From contig VBFG01000046.1 of assembly GCA_005882635.1 (NCBI GenBank), positions 1 to 52,223 on the forward strand: a DNA stretch of 52,223 nt. The letters run 5' to 3'. Position numbers and translations under genes: made by a program. Below the pieces are notes generated by a model. That model ran no database searches. It had not been told where the DNA came from and worked only from the letters and a program-made list of their open reading frames with translations. Source of the stretch: Chloroflexota bacterium (GTDB lineage Bacteria; Chloroflexota; Limnocylindria; Limnocylindrales; CSP1-4). Numbering within the stretch: the first letter of the stretch is position 1; every line of letters starts with the position of its first letter. Shown here piece after piece: positions 15,226 to 22,169 of the stretch.

Positions 15226-17052
15226 TCAGGCGCGGCGCGGGCGGGTCTGCATCCGTGGGATCAGCGTCGTGAGCTCGGTCGCGACGTCGATCGGGCGCGC
15301 CCCCAGCTCGGCCAGCAGGGCGAAAACTTCCTCGCGTTCCTCATGGCACATCAGGACGATGACCCGGGCCGCGTCGGGTCGGGTCGAGCCGTCGCTCCGC
15401 GCCAGCTCGCCGCGGAGCGCCGCCGTCTCGGACTCGTAGACCGTCACGTCCGAGGTCGGTCGCCTGGCCGACGCGATCCCGGCCATGATCTCGCCGACCA
15501 TCGACTCGCGGCTCCGGCCCCGGAGGTACTTGAGCGTCTCCTTGATGGCGACCCGCTGGGCACGCTTCGCGGCGATCCGGCCGATCCCGCGGAGTGTGTC
15601 GTCCGGCCGATCTCCGGCGGTGCCGACGATCGCGGTCACGGGCGCCGCTCGCCCGGCGGCGCCGGCCGCGATCCCCTCGGCGACGTCGAGGATCGCGGTC
15701 ACGCCCGCCTCGTTGTGGGCGAAGTCGACGATCACGATGCGGGACCCGAGCCGGAACAGGTTGAGCCGGCCCGGTGACCGCTCGGACGAGGGCTGGAAGT
15801 CGGTGAGCCCGTCGCGGAGCTGGGCGAGCGTCACGCCGAGACCGCGCGCCGCGCCGGCCGCCGCGAGCACGTTCGCGACGTTGTGGCGCGCGAGGCCCCC
15901 AAGCGTGATCGGCACCCGATCGACCTCGACGATCCGATGCTCCGTCACCTCGCCTGCCCGGGCGTGGCCGGGACCGTGACCGTTCGAGGCGTCTCGCATC
16001 GGGGCGCCGCCATGGCTGCCGTCGATCTCGACGAGCCAGCCGTCGCGCAGGACGTAGCCGCGGCCGCCCGCGGCGACCGCCCGTCGGACCGCCGCCGCCG
16101 CGCTTCCGCCCTCGCCGAGCGAGAACAGGGCGACGTGGGCGCGCACCCGCCGGCCGATCGCCGCCACGAGCGCGTCGTCCGCGTTCAGCACGGCCCAGCC
16201 GTCCGGTCGCGTCGCGCGGGCGACGGTCGACTTGACCTCCGCGAGCTCGGGCAGGGTGTGGATCCCCTGTAGGTCGAGGTGGTCGGACGAGACGTTCGTG
16301 ATGACGCTGGCGTCATTCGACTCGTAGCCCATCCCGCGCAGCACGATCCCGCCGCGGGCGGTCTCGAGGACGCCGACGTCGAGATCGGACCGCTCGAGGA
16401 TCTGCCAGGCCCCGCCCGGCCCGGTCCAGTCGCCGGGCTCGACGAGGCGCTCGTCGACGAGGACCCCGTCCGAGGTCGTCGTCCCGACCCGCTTCCCGGC
16501 GATCTTGAGGATGTGCGTGATCAGCCGGGTCACCGTGCTCTTGCCGTTCGTACCGGTGATCGATACGATCGGGATCCGCCGATCGGCGTCGCGGATCCAG
16601 GATGGCGGCGTCGCCCGCGCTTCGGCGATCCTGGCGACCCACCGGCCGACGAGGCGCTCCTGCGATCCGGTCAGACGCGCACGCCGAGCCGGCGAGACGT
16701 CCCGCTCGGCGAGGGCCAGGGCCGCCTCCGCGATCGTTCGAGCCCGCTCGGCGCCTGTCCACGGGTAGGTCACGATCCAGTGGCCCGGATCCGACGATCG
16801 ATGGACGGCGACGCCGCCGACCCCCTCCTCGTGGTCGGCCCGGAGCCGTCGGACCCAGCGGACGAGGGCGTCGATCGAGAGGGGCCACGCCTTCGCCGGG
16901 ACGTCGGCGCTGAGCCGGACGAGTGCGTGCCGGCCCGGGCTGCGCTGGCCGTACCACGTCCGGCGCCGACCCACGGCGACCTCGATCTTCACCACCGGCT
17001 CGAGCCGGTAGACGTTCGGGCCCTCGAGCAGTCGGATCTCGACGAGTCGCAC
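15226..17052 (-). CDS. Cyanophycin-synthetase-like ligase lacking the ATP-grasp domain
   Basis: The 608-aa protein starts with VEIRLLEGPNVYRLEPVVKI, clearly related to the CphA N-domain (RILRGPNYWAREPVVRM in the neighbour), and residues about 89-122 also parallel the end of that domain. About 45 residues later comes a complete Mur-ligase module: ITGTNGKSTVTRLITHIL (Walker loop about 167-173), ETARGGIVLRGMGY, ITNVSSDHLDLQG, DFAHNEAG and KETLKYLRGRSRE. The entire ATP-grasp domain between them is missing. The GTG at 17052 sits 9 nt after TATTCT. The family predicts ATP-dependent amide ligation of an amino acid, but without ATP-grasp it cannot extend an Asp backbone. It may modify cyanophycin or its dipeptides, or make another product; its exact role is unknown. 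Confidence 0.85.
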   Translation of the reverse strand: MRLVEIRLLEGPNVYRLEPVVKIEVAVGRRRTWYGQRSPGRHALVRLSADVPAKAWPLSIDALVRWVRRLRADHEEGVGGVAVHRSSDPGHWIVTYPWTGAERARTIAEAALALAERDVSPARRARLTGSQERLVGRWVARIAEARATPPSWIRDADRRIPIVSITGTNGKSTVTRLITHILKIAGKRVGTTTSDGVLVDERLVEPGDWTGPGGAWQILERSDLDVGVLETARGGIVLRGMGYESNDASVITNVSSDHLDLQGIHTLPELAEVKSTVARATRPDGWAVLNADDALVAAIGRRVRAHVALFSLGEGGSAAAAVRRAVAAGGRGYVLRDGWLVEIDGSHGGAPMRDASNGHGPGHARAGEVTEHRIVEVDRVPITLGGLARHNVANVLAAAGAARGLGVTLAQLRDGLTDFQPSSERSPGRLNLFRLGSRIVIVDFAHNEAGVTAILDVAEGIAAGAAGRAAPVTAIVGTAGDRPDDTLRGIGRIAAKRAQRVAIKETLKYLRGRSRESMVGEIMAGIASARRPTSDVTVYESETAALRGELARSDGSTRPDAARVIVLMCHEEREEVFALLAELGARPIDVATELTTLIPRMQTRPRRA

Positions 17053-17061
17053 GGTCGGCCG

Positions 17062-17067
17062 AGAATA
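17062..17067 (-). promoter_or_regulatory. -10 box (TATTCT) for the CphA-like ligase
   Basis: On the minus strand TATTCT ends 9 nt before the GTG at 17052 with no intervening Shine-Dalgarno, predicting a near-leaderless mRNA. The M20 promoter (17118-17123) lies 50 bp away, facing the other direction. Confidence 0.5.
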
Positions 17068-17117
17068 GCGCCGCGGTCCAGCGTCCGACCGTCGATGTCG
17101 CACGGGATCCGCGCACC

Positions 17118-17123
17118 TAGACT
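17118..17123 (+). promoter_or_regulatory. -10 box (TAGACT) for the M20 peptidase
   Basis: TAGACT ends 7 nt before the ATG at 17131. This predicts transcription starting at or next to the A of the start codon. Confidence 0.5.
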
Positions 17124-17130
17124 GGATGAG

Positions 17131-18384
17131 ATGGAAACCATGGCCGCACCGGGCGCGGGCGTGCGGGACGAGGAGCTCGACGCGCTGCGGGCCGCGATCC
17201 GCGCGACCGAGCCGGCCTACCTCGCCGACCTCGAACGGCTGGTCAACATCGATTGCGGCTCGTACACACCCGCCGGCGTCGATCAGGTCGGGGCGTTCGT
17301 GGCCGAGTTCCTCGCCGCCGCTGGCGCCACCGTCGAACGCCGTCCTGATCCGGCTGGTCGGCTCGGGGCGACGATCGTCGGGACGTGGGCCGGCGAGCGC
17401 GGGACGCCGGGCGGTCCGCGCCTCCTCCTGATCGGGCACATGGATACGGTCTTCGACCCCGGGACGGCCGCGGCCCGGCCGTTCTCGATCGACGCCGACG
17501 GGATCGCCAGCGGGCCCGGCGTGACCGACATGAAGTCCGGTCTCCTGGCCGGGCTCTACGCGCTGCGGGCGCTCGTCGCCTCGGGCCCGCTCCCGTTCGA
17601 GCGGCTCACGTTCGTCGCCAATCCCGACGAGGAGATCGGCTCGCCGGGGTCGACCCCGCACATCCGCGGCATCGCGGCCGATGCCGATGCCTGCCTCGTC
17701 CTCGAGTGCGCCCGCGCCAACGGCGACATCGTGTCGTCGCGGAAGGGCATCCTCCACACGGAGGTGACGATCCACGGCCGGGCGGCGCACGCCGGCGTCG
17801 AGCCGGAGAAGGGCCGATCCGCGATCCTCGCCGCAGCCGATCTCGTCCGCCGCCTGCACGATCTGAACGGCCGCTGGGACGGGGTCACCGTCAACGTCGG
17901 CGTCATCTCCGGCGGCACCCGCCCGAACGTCGTTGCCGAGCGCTGCTCGCTCGAGGTCGACCTGCGGGCGGTCCGCCGCGAGGATCTCGAGACCGCCGAG
18001 GCCGAGATCCGGTCGTCGCTGGCCTTCCTGTCCGTTCCGGATACTCACGCGGACGTCGAGGACGTCGCACGGTGGTGGCCGATGGAGAAGCTTGACCGGT
18101 CGGGCCGCCTCGTCGAGCACGCCCGGGCCATCGCCGGACGGCTGGGCTTCGAGCTCCGCGACGCCGCGACGGGCGGCGCCTCCGACGCGAACACCACGTC
18201 CGGCATGGGCGTGCCGACGATCGACGGGCTCGGCCCGATCGGCGGCCTCGACCACTCGCCGGCCGAGTACCTGGAGGTCGTCTCGATCGTGCCCCGGACG
18301 ACGCTCCTTGCCGCGCTCATCCTCGCGATCGGTCGGGACCCCGAGGTGCGCCGATGGCGCGAGGAGCCCGCCGGCGGTGGCTGA
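17131..18384 (+). CDS. M20 family metallopeptidase (CPG2/ArgE-like)
   Basis: This 417-aa protein has the di-zinc M20 set: LIGHMDTVFD (His ligand and Asp), GVTDMKSG (bridging Asp), NPDEEIGSPG (catalytic and ligand Glu), CLVLECAR (Glu ligand) and GLDHSPAEYL (final His). The dimerisation lid includes KGILHTEVTIHGRAAHAG. It hydrolyses C-terminal or side-chain amide bonds of small peptides or acylated amino acids; glutamate carboxypeptidase is the closest named type. It starts 78 bp from the divergent CphA-like ligase and overlaps ridA by 8 nt. This neighbourhood makes a beta-Asp-Arg or related dipeptide a reasonable but unproven substrate. No signal peptide, so cytoplasmic. Confidence 0.88.
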   Translation: METMAAPGAGVRDEELDALRAAIRATEPAYLADLERLVNIDCGSYTPAGVDQVGAFVAEFLAAAGATVERRPDPAGRLGATIVGTWAGERGTPGGPRLLLIGHMDTVFDPGTAAARPFSIDADGIASGPGVTDMKSGLLAGLYALRALVASGPLPFERLTFVANPDEEIGSPGSTPHIRGIAADADACLVLECARANGDIVSSRKGILHTEVTIHGRAAHAGVEPEKGRSAILAAADLVRRLHDLNGRWDGVTVNVGVISGGTRPNVVAERCSLEVDLRAVRREDLETAEAEIRSSLAFLSVPDTHADVEDVARWWPMEKLDRSGRLVEHARAIAGRLGFELRDAATGGASDANTTSGMGVPTIDGLGPIGGLDHSPAEYLEVVSIVPRTTLLAALILAIGRDPEVRRWREEPAGGG

Positions 18385-18778
18385 GCGGCGGCTCGTGACG
18401 TCGGGCGGGCCGTACGAGGCCCGCTACGGCTACAGCCGGGCCGTCGCGGTGGGCGACTCGTGCTGGGTCGCCGGGACGACCGACGCTGGACCCGACGGTC
18501 GGTCGCGCCACCCGGCTGACGCCGCCGCCCAGGCGCGAGCGGCGTTCGCGATCGGGATCGCCGCGCTCGAGGAGGCGGGCTTCAGTGCCGCCGACGTCGT
18601 CCGGACGCGGATGTACATCGTGCCCGGGGTCGACCCGGCCACCGTCGCGGCGGTCAACGGCGAGCTGTTCGCGACGATCCGGCCGGCGTCGACCCTCGTC
18701 CGGGTCGCCGGGCTCATCGACCCGTCGCTGCTCGTCGAGGTCGAGCTCGAGGCGCGGCGGGCCTCGGCCGGTCGATAG
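18377..18778 (+). CDS. RidA/YjgF family protein
   Basis: The GTG at 18377 overlaps the end of the M20 gene by 8 nt, implying translational coupling. The 133-aa protein shows the RidA pattern: an aromatic strand (YEARYGYSRAVAVGD), WVAGTTDAGPDG, a helix QARAAFAIGIAALEEAG, DVVRTRMYIV with the conserved Arg, and the terminal LLVEVELEARRA with the conserved Glu. RidA proteins are trimeric enamine/imine deaminases that detoxify reactive intermediates of amino-acid metabolism. Pairing with an amino-acid-releasing peptidase fits that role. Subfamily not determined. Confidence 0.88.
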   Translation: MAERRLVTSGGPYEARYGYSRAVAVGDSCWVAGTTDAGPDGRSRHPADAAAQARAAFAIGIAALEEAGFSAADVVRTRMYIVPGVDPATVAAVNGELFATIRPASTLVRVAGLIDPSLLVEVELEARRASAGR

Positions 18779-18914
18779 AGGACCAGGACCTGGTCGGGTC
18801 CGGCCGGAAGCTCTACGGATTCCATGGTTCCCACCCTCGTTCAACCGGTCGACACCTTGGTTCTGCGGGTGACGCTGGGCGGACTCTACCGGCCGGCCAT
18901 CTGGGGCAGTCGCG

Positions 18915-19247
18915 TCAGTCGAGGCCTACCGCGCGGCCTGCGGCGGCGATCGCGACGGCTGCGACCAGCCCGAGGAGGAGACTCCGCCGCCAGTAGACGA
19001 GCCCGATGCTGACGACGACCGCGATCCACGAGACGCCAAGGGCGATCGACGCGCGGCCGTCCTCGCCCGTGGCGATCACCGTGTTCACCGCCGCGAGCGC
19101 GGCCAGGATCGCGGGTCCGACGAGCCGGAGGTACTCCAGCGCTCGACGTGGCAGCCGCTCCAGGGCCGGCGCGAGCAGGCCAACCGCTCGGGACGGGTAG
19201 GTCACGGCCCACATGACGAACGCGAGCGGAACGAGATCGGTGCTCAT
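18915..19247 (-). CDS. azlD: AzlD-like branched-chain amino acid exporter small subunit
   Basis: The 110-aa membrane protein has four hydrophobic segments, with a conserved-type core PRRALEYLRLVGPAILAALA and the tail LLGLVAAVAIAAAGRAVG. It matches AzlD, the small partner of AzlC in LIV-E type amino acid exporters. Its ATG overlaps the azlC stop (ATGA), so the two are coupled. Between it and the convergent ridA (18779-18914) I see no gene, only a short palindrome GACCAGG-A-CCTGGTC at 18781-18795. Confidence 0.85.
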   Translation of the reverse strand: MSTDLVPLAFVMWAVTYPSRAVGLLAPALERLPRRALEYLRLVGPAILAALAAVNTVIATGEDGRASIALGVSWIAVVVSIGLVYWRRSLLLGLVAAVAIAAAGRAVGLD

Positions 19248-19909
19248 GATTCCTCACGCGGGGGGACGGCGAGGCCGACCAGCGGGCCGACGACGCCACC
19301 CGCGATCACGCCCGCCGTGGCGCTCACCGCCAGCGAGACTGCGACACCGATCAGCGCGCCGGCCATCGCTGCGGCCAGCTCGCGGCGACCCGTGATCAGG
19401 CCGACCGCAAGGCCGCCCATCGCCGCCGGGAAGATCACATCGATGCCGAGCGTCCGGGGCTCGACGATCGCCGCCCCGACCGTCACCCCGAGCAGCGTCG
19501 CGACGTTCCACGGGATCAGCGTCGTCACGATCGCCGGGTACCAGTAGCCGACGGGGTCGAACCGACCGATCCGCCGGAAATGGGCGACCGACAGGGCGAA
19601 GGATTCGTCGGTCAGGAGGTGGGCGGCTGCGGCGCGCTCGGGCAACGACCGGCCGCGGAACCAGGGCGCGAGCGCGGCCGAGTACAGGACGTGGCGGGCG
19701 TTCAGGAGGAACGTGAGGACCGCGATCGCGGGCCACGAGACGCCGGCGACGAGATAGCCGATCGCCGCAAACTGGGCGGCGCCCCCGAACGCGACCAGGC
19801 TCATCGCCGACGCCTCGATCGGCGAGAAGTCGGCGCGCGTCCGGGCGGTCAGGCCATAGACGAAGCCGAAGCCAAGTGCACCCACGACGATGCCGAGCCC
19901 GTCGAGCAC
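19244..19909 (-). CDS. azlC: AzlC-like branched-chain amino acid exporter large subunit
   Basis: Signatures include the first membrane segment GIVVGALGFGFVYGLTAR, MSLVAFGGAAQFAAIGYL and FLLNARHVLYSAALAPW, all typical of AzlC. Together with AzlD it forms a permease exporting branched-chain or related amino acids. The start is uncertain. GTG 19909 places the first membrane segment right at the N-terminus (221 aa). A CTG at 19981 would overlap the upstream stop as CTGA, give 245 aa and match the usual length better, but CTG starts are rare. No ATG, GTG or TTG lies between them. Confidence 0.85.
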   Translation of the reverse strand: MLDGLGIVVGALGFGFVYGLTARTRADFSPIEASAMSLVAFGGAAQFAAIGYLVAGVSWPAIAVLTFLLNARHVLYSAALAPWFRGRSLPERAAAAHLLTDESFALSVAHFRRIGRFDPVGYWYPAIVTTLIPWNVATLLGVTVGAAIVEPRTLGIDVIFPAAMGGLAVGLITGRRELAAAMAGALIGVAVSLAVSATAGVIAGGVVGPLVGLAVPPREES

Positions 19910-19977
19910 GAGCCGCCGGCGCGAGGCGCGCAGCGCGGCCGGGTCGATCGCCCCCGAAGAGGCTGCGAGGTCCGGGG

Positions 19978-20250
19978 TCAGCGGAGGAAGGTCTTGCCGC
20001 AGGTGCCGTCGCAGACGACGAAGAGGGCGTGCTTGTCGAGCGCGTACCCCGCGACGTGGAGGAGGCCGGGACAGCCGGCGGTCGGGCACTTCCAGACCCA
20101 CCACCGCTCGTTCTGGTCGACCGGTGTCGTCTCGGCCTTCAGCGTGTCGGCCATGCCCTCATGGGTGGAGATGAACGACGCCACCGTCGTGGCCCGGTCG
20201 GCCTCCGTCTCGCTCGTGTACGGGTAGTTCTGACCGACGTTCGAGGTCAC
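19978..20250 (-). CDS. Hypothetical protein with two Cys pairs (90 aa)
   Basis: The GTG at 20250 has GGAG about 8 nt upstream; the longer frame to 20388 is unsupported. The product contains WKCPTAGCPGLLHVAG and FVVCDGTCGKTFL: four cysteines in two CX(3-4)C pairs, suggesting a small zinc ribbon. It lies just upstream of azlC and azlD on the same strand and ends where azlC may begin, so the three form a likely operon. I do not recognise a named family. Confidence 0.6.
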   Translation of the reverse strand: MTSNVGQNYPYTSETEADRATTVASFISTHEGMADTLKAETTPVDQNERWWVWKCPTAGCPGLLHVAGYALDKHALFVVCDGTCGKTFLR

Positions 20251-20280
20251 GCGCCGACTCCGCGAGCGATGGAATGGGAA

Positions 20281-20319
20281 ACCGGTGGCGGCGTCGTGTG
20301 AGCGCAGCCCGCCACCGGT
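20281..20319. repeat. 11-bp inverted repeat between ggt and the Cys-pair gene
   Basis: ACCGGTGGCGG at 20281-20291 and CCGCCACCGGT at 20309-20319 are perfect reverse complements with a 17-nt loop. It lies downstream of ggt and just upstream of the gene starting at 20250 (both minus). It could terminate or attenuate read-through, though no T-run follows. Confidence 0.5.
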
Positions 20320-20361
20320 CACGGCAGGGTACTCCCCAAATGCAAGGCCTGTCGCGGAGGA

Positions 20362-20430
20362 GCGACGAACACGGTCGGGTGCGATCAACGCAGTCGGGTG
20401 GTCGCCGATCGGCGACGAACGCAGTCTGGG
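20362..20430. repeat. Three imperfect 19-bp direct repeats
   Basis: GCGACGAACACGGTCGGGT (20362-20380), GCGATCAACGCAGTCGGGT (20381-20399) and GCGACGAACGCAGTCTGGG (20412-20430) share at least 15 of 19 positions between successive copies. The first two are directly tandem and the third is offset by 12 nt. They lie in the short intergenic region after ggt. Possible roles are an operator array or a decayed repeat; three copies with unequal spacing are not a CRISPR. Confidence 0.55.
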
Positions 20431-20457
20431 ATCCGCCGACGAGCGGCCGACCGCTCC

Positions 20458-22131
20458 TCACCAGACGGCGGGCAGGCCCGCGCTCCGCGGGTCCGTTGCC
20501 GCTGCCAGCGAGCCCACCCCGTCTTCGGCGGCCGGGCCGCCGTCGACGAGCTCGACGGCGTGGGCGTGGCCGAGAGCGCCGTTGAACGGGATCGTTCGCA
20601 GCAACGGGTGACCCTTCGCTTCGAGGGCATCGAGGACTGCTGCCGGGAACCGTCGCTCGGCCCGGACATTGACCGGCGGCGCGAAGTGCTCCTCGCCGTC
20701 GACGAACCAGCGCGGCGCCCCGACCGCGGTGGCGATGTCGACGCCGCCATCGACGAGGGCCGACACGACCTGGGCGTGGATCTGTGGCTGGGCGTCGCCG
20801 CCCATCGACCCGGTCACGACCCACGGCCGCCGCTCCCCGCTCCGGAACAGCATCCCGGGGAGGAGCGTGTGGAGGGTCCGCTTCCGCGGCGCGAGGGCAT
20901 TCGGGTGGTCAGGGTCGAGGCTGAAGTACGACCCTCGGTTCTGGTAGTGGATCCCGGTCGCCGGATCGACCACGCCGGAGCCGAAGCCCATGTAGTTCGA
21001 CTCGATCAGGCTGACCGCGTTCCCGTCCCCATCGACCGTCGCGAGGTAGATCGTCCCGCCGCCCCGCGGCAGCGTCGCGGCCGGCGGCCGGGCGGCGCGA
21101 TCGGGGTCCACGAGCCGGGCGAGCTCCGCGGCGTGCGCCTTGGACAGGAGCGTGTCGACCGGGATGTCGACGAAGTCCGGATCCGACAGGTGGAAGTCGC
21201 GGTCGGCCATCGCGAGCTTCGAGGCTTCGATCCCGAGATGGATCCAGCGGGCATCGTCGACGCCGTCCGGCCCGAACGCCGCGGCGGCGGGCGGCTCGAA
21301 CGCCTCGAGCACGTTCAGGATCTCCAGCGCCACGATCCCCGAGCTGTTCGGCGGGTGGGTCGTGACGCGGACGCCGCGATAGGTCGTCTCGATCGGCTCG
21401 GTCCAGGTCGAGGTGTGCTCGCGGAGGTCCTCGACGGTGATGGTCGAGCCGACCGCCGCCAGGCAGCTCGCCTGGCGCTCGGCGACCTCCCCGTCGTAGA
21501 AGTCGTCGAACCCGACGTCCGCCAGTCGCTCGAGCGTCGCCGCCAGGGCTGGCAGCCGCACTCGCTCGCCCGGCCGCCAGGGGCGGCCGCTCGGGCGGTA
21601 GACCTGCTCGAAGCCCGAGCCGTCGCCGAGCGCTGCGCGGACGTCCGGCAGCACCCCCTCGACGGCGCTGATGAAGCCATCCCAGGCGGGGAACCCCTCC
21701 CACGCCAGTTCGATCGCGGCAGCGAGGACCTCGGCCCGCGACAGCCGGCCGTGTCGCCCGTGGGCGTCGCCCCAGGAGCGGACGGCGCCGGGGACCGTGA
21801 CCGACAGCGGACCGCGATAGGGGAGGGTCGCGAGCCCGCTTGCCCGGAGGGCCTCGGGATCGGCGGCGGCGGGCGACCGGCCGGAGCCGTTCAGGGAGGT
21901 CTCCCGGCCGTCGGCCTCGTCCCAGATCAGCCAGAACGCGTCACCGCCGACCCCACAGCCGGACGGCTGGACGACGCCCAGCACGGCGTTGGTCGCGATC
22001 GCCGCGTCGACGGCGTGCCCGCCCGCGCGGAGGATCGCCAGACCGGCCGCGGTGGCGAGGTGATGCGGCGCGACGACCGCTCCCCGGGCGCCGCGGACGA
22101 GCGGCATCGGGACGAGGGGCCGGTCGGGCAT
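20458..22131 (-). CDS. ggt: Gamma-glutamyltransferase / glutathione hydrolase family
   Basis: The 557-aa protein carries the Ntn-hydrolase GGT pattern: ILRAGGHAVDAAIATNAVL near the N-terminus, GGDAFWLIWD, NSSGIVALEILNVLE, and the autocleavage region GGGTIYLATVDGDGNAVSL, where the Thr would become the new N-terminal nucleophile of the small subunit. GSMGGDAQPQ further on matches the oxyanion-hole area. It transfers or hydrolyses gamma-glutamyl groups. No signal peptide is visible, unlike secreted GGTs, so it may be cytoplasmic or belong to a related acylase branch. The ATG at 22131 lies 7 nt after TACAAT, and its promoter is back-to-back with that of the MFS gene. Confidence 0.88.
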   Translation of the reverse strand: MPDRPLVPMPLVRGARGAVVAPHHLATAAGLAILRAGGHAVDAAIATNAVLGVVQPSGCGVGGDAFWLIWDEADGRETSLNGSGRSPAAADPEALRASGLATLPYRGPLSVTVPGAVRSWGDAHGRHGRLSRAEVLAAAIELAWEGFPAWDGFISAVEGVLPDVRAALGDGSGFEQVYRPSGRPWRPGERVRLPALAATLERLADVGFDDFYDGEVAERQASCLAAVGSTITVEDLREHTSTWTEPIETTYRGVRVTTHPPNSSGIVALEILNVLEAFEPPAAAAFGPDGVDDARWIHLGIEASKLAMADRDFHLSDPDFVDIPVDTLLSKAHAAELARLVDPDRAARPPAATLPRGGGTIYLATVDGDGNAVSLIESNYMGFGSGVVDPATGIHYQNRGSYFSLDPDHPNALAPRKRTLHTLLPGMLFRSGERRPWVVTGSMGGDAQPQIHAQVVSALVDGGVDIATAVGAPRWFVDGEEHFAPPVNVRAERRFPAAVLDALEAKGHPLLRTIPFNGALGHAHAVELVDGGPAAEDGVGSLAAATDPRSAGLPAVW

Positions 22132-22138
22132 GGCCGCG

Positions 22139-22144
22139 ATTGTA
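22139..22144 (-). promoter_or_regulatory. -10 box (TACAAT) for ggt
   Basis: On the minus strand TACAAT ends 7 nt before the ATG at 22131. It is 13 bp from the oppositely directed TACGAT box of the MFS gene. Confidence 0.55.
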
Positions 22145-22157
22145 GGTGCCGGGCCGG

Positions 22158-22163
22158 TACGAT
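22158..22163 (+). promoter_or_regulatory. -10 box (TACGAT) for the second MFS gene
   Basis: TACGAT ends 6 nt before the GTG at 22170. The -35 of this promoter would have to lie inside ggt, so the two divergent promoters share the same DNA. Confidence 0.5.
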
Positions 22164-22169
22164 TCCTCC

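Noticed and set aside
17053-18255. Upstream extension of the CphA-like ligase across the M20 gene
   Set aside because: Extension is an antisense shadow of the M20 gene; the GTG at 17052 has a promoter 9 nt away and begins at the conserved N-domain.
20362-20430. CRISPR array
   Set aside because: Only three imperfect repeats, two without any spacer; no cas genes.
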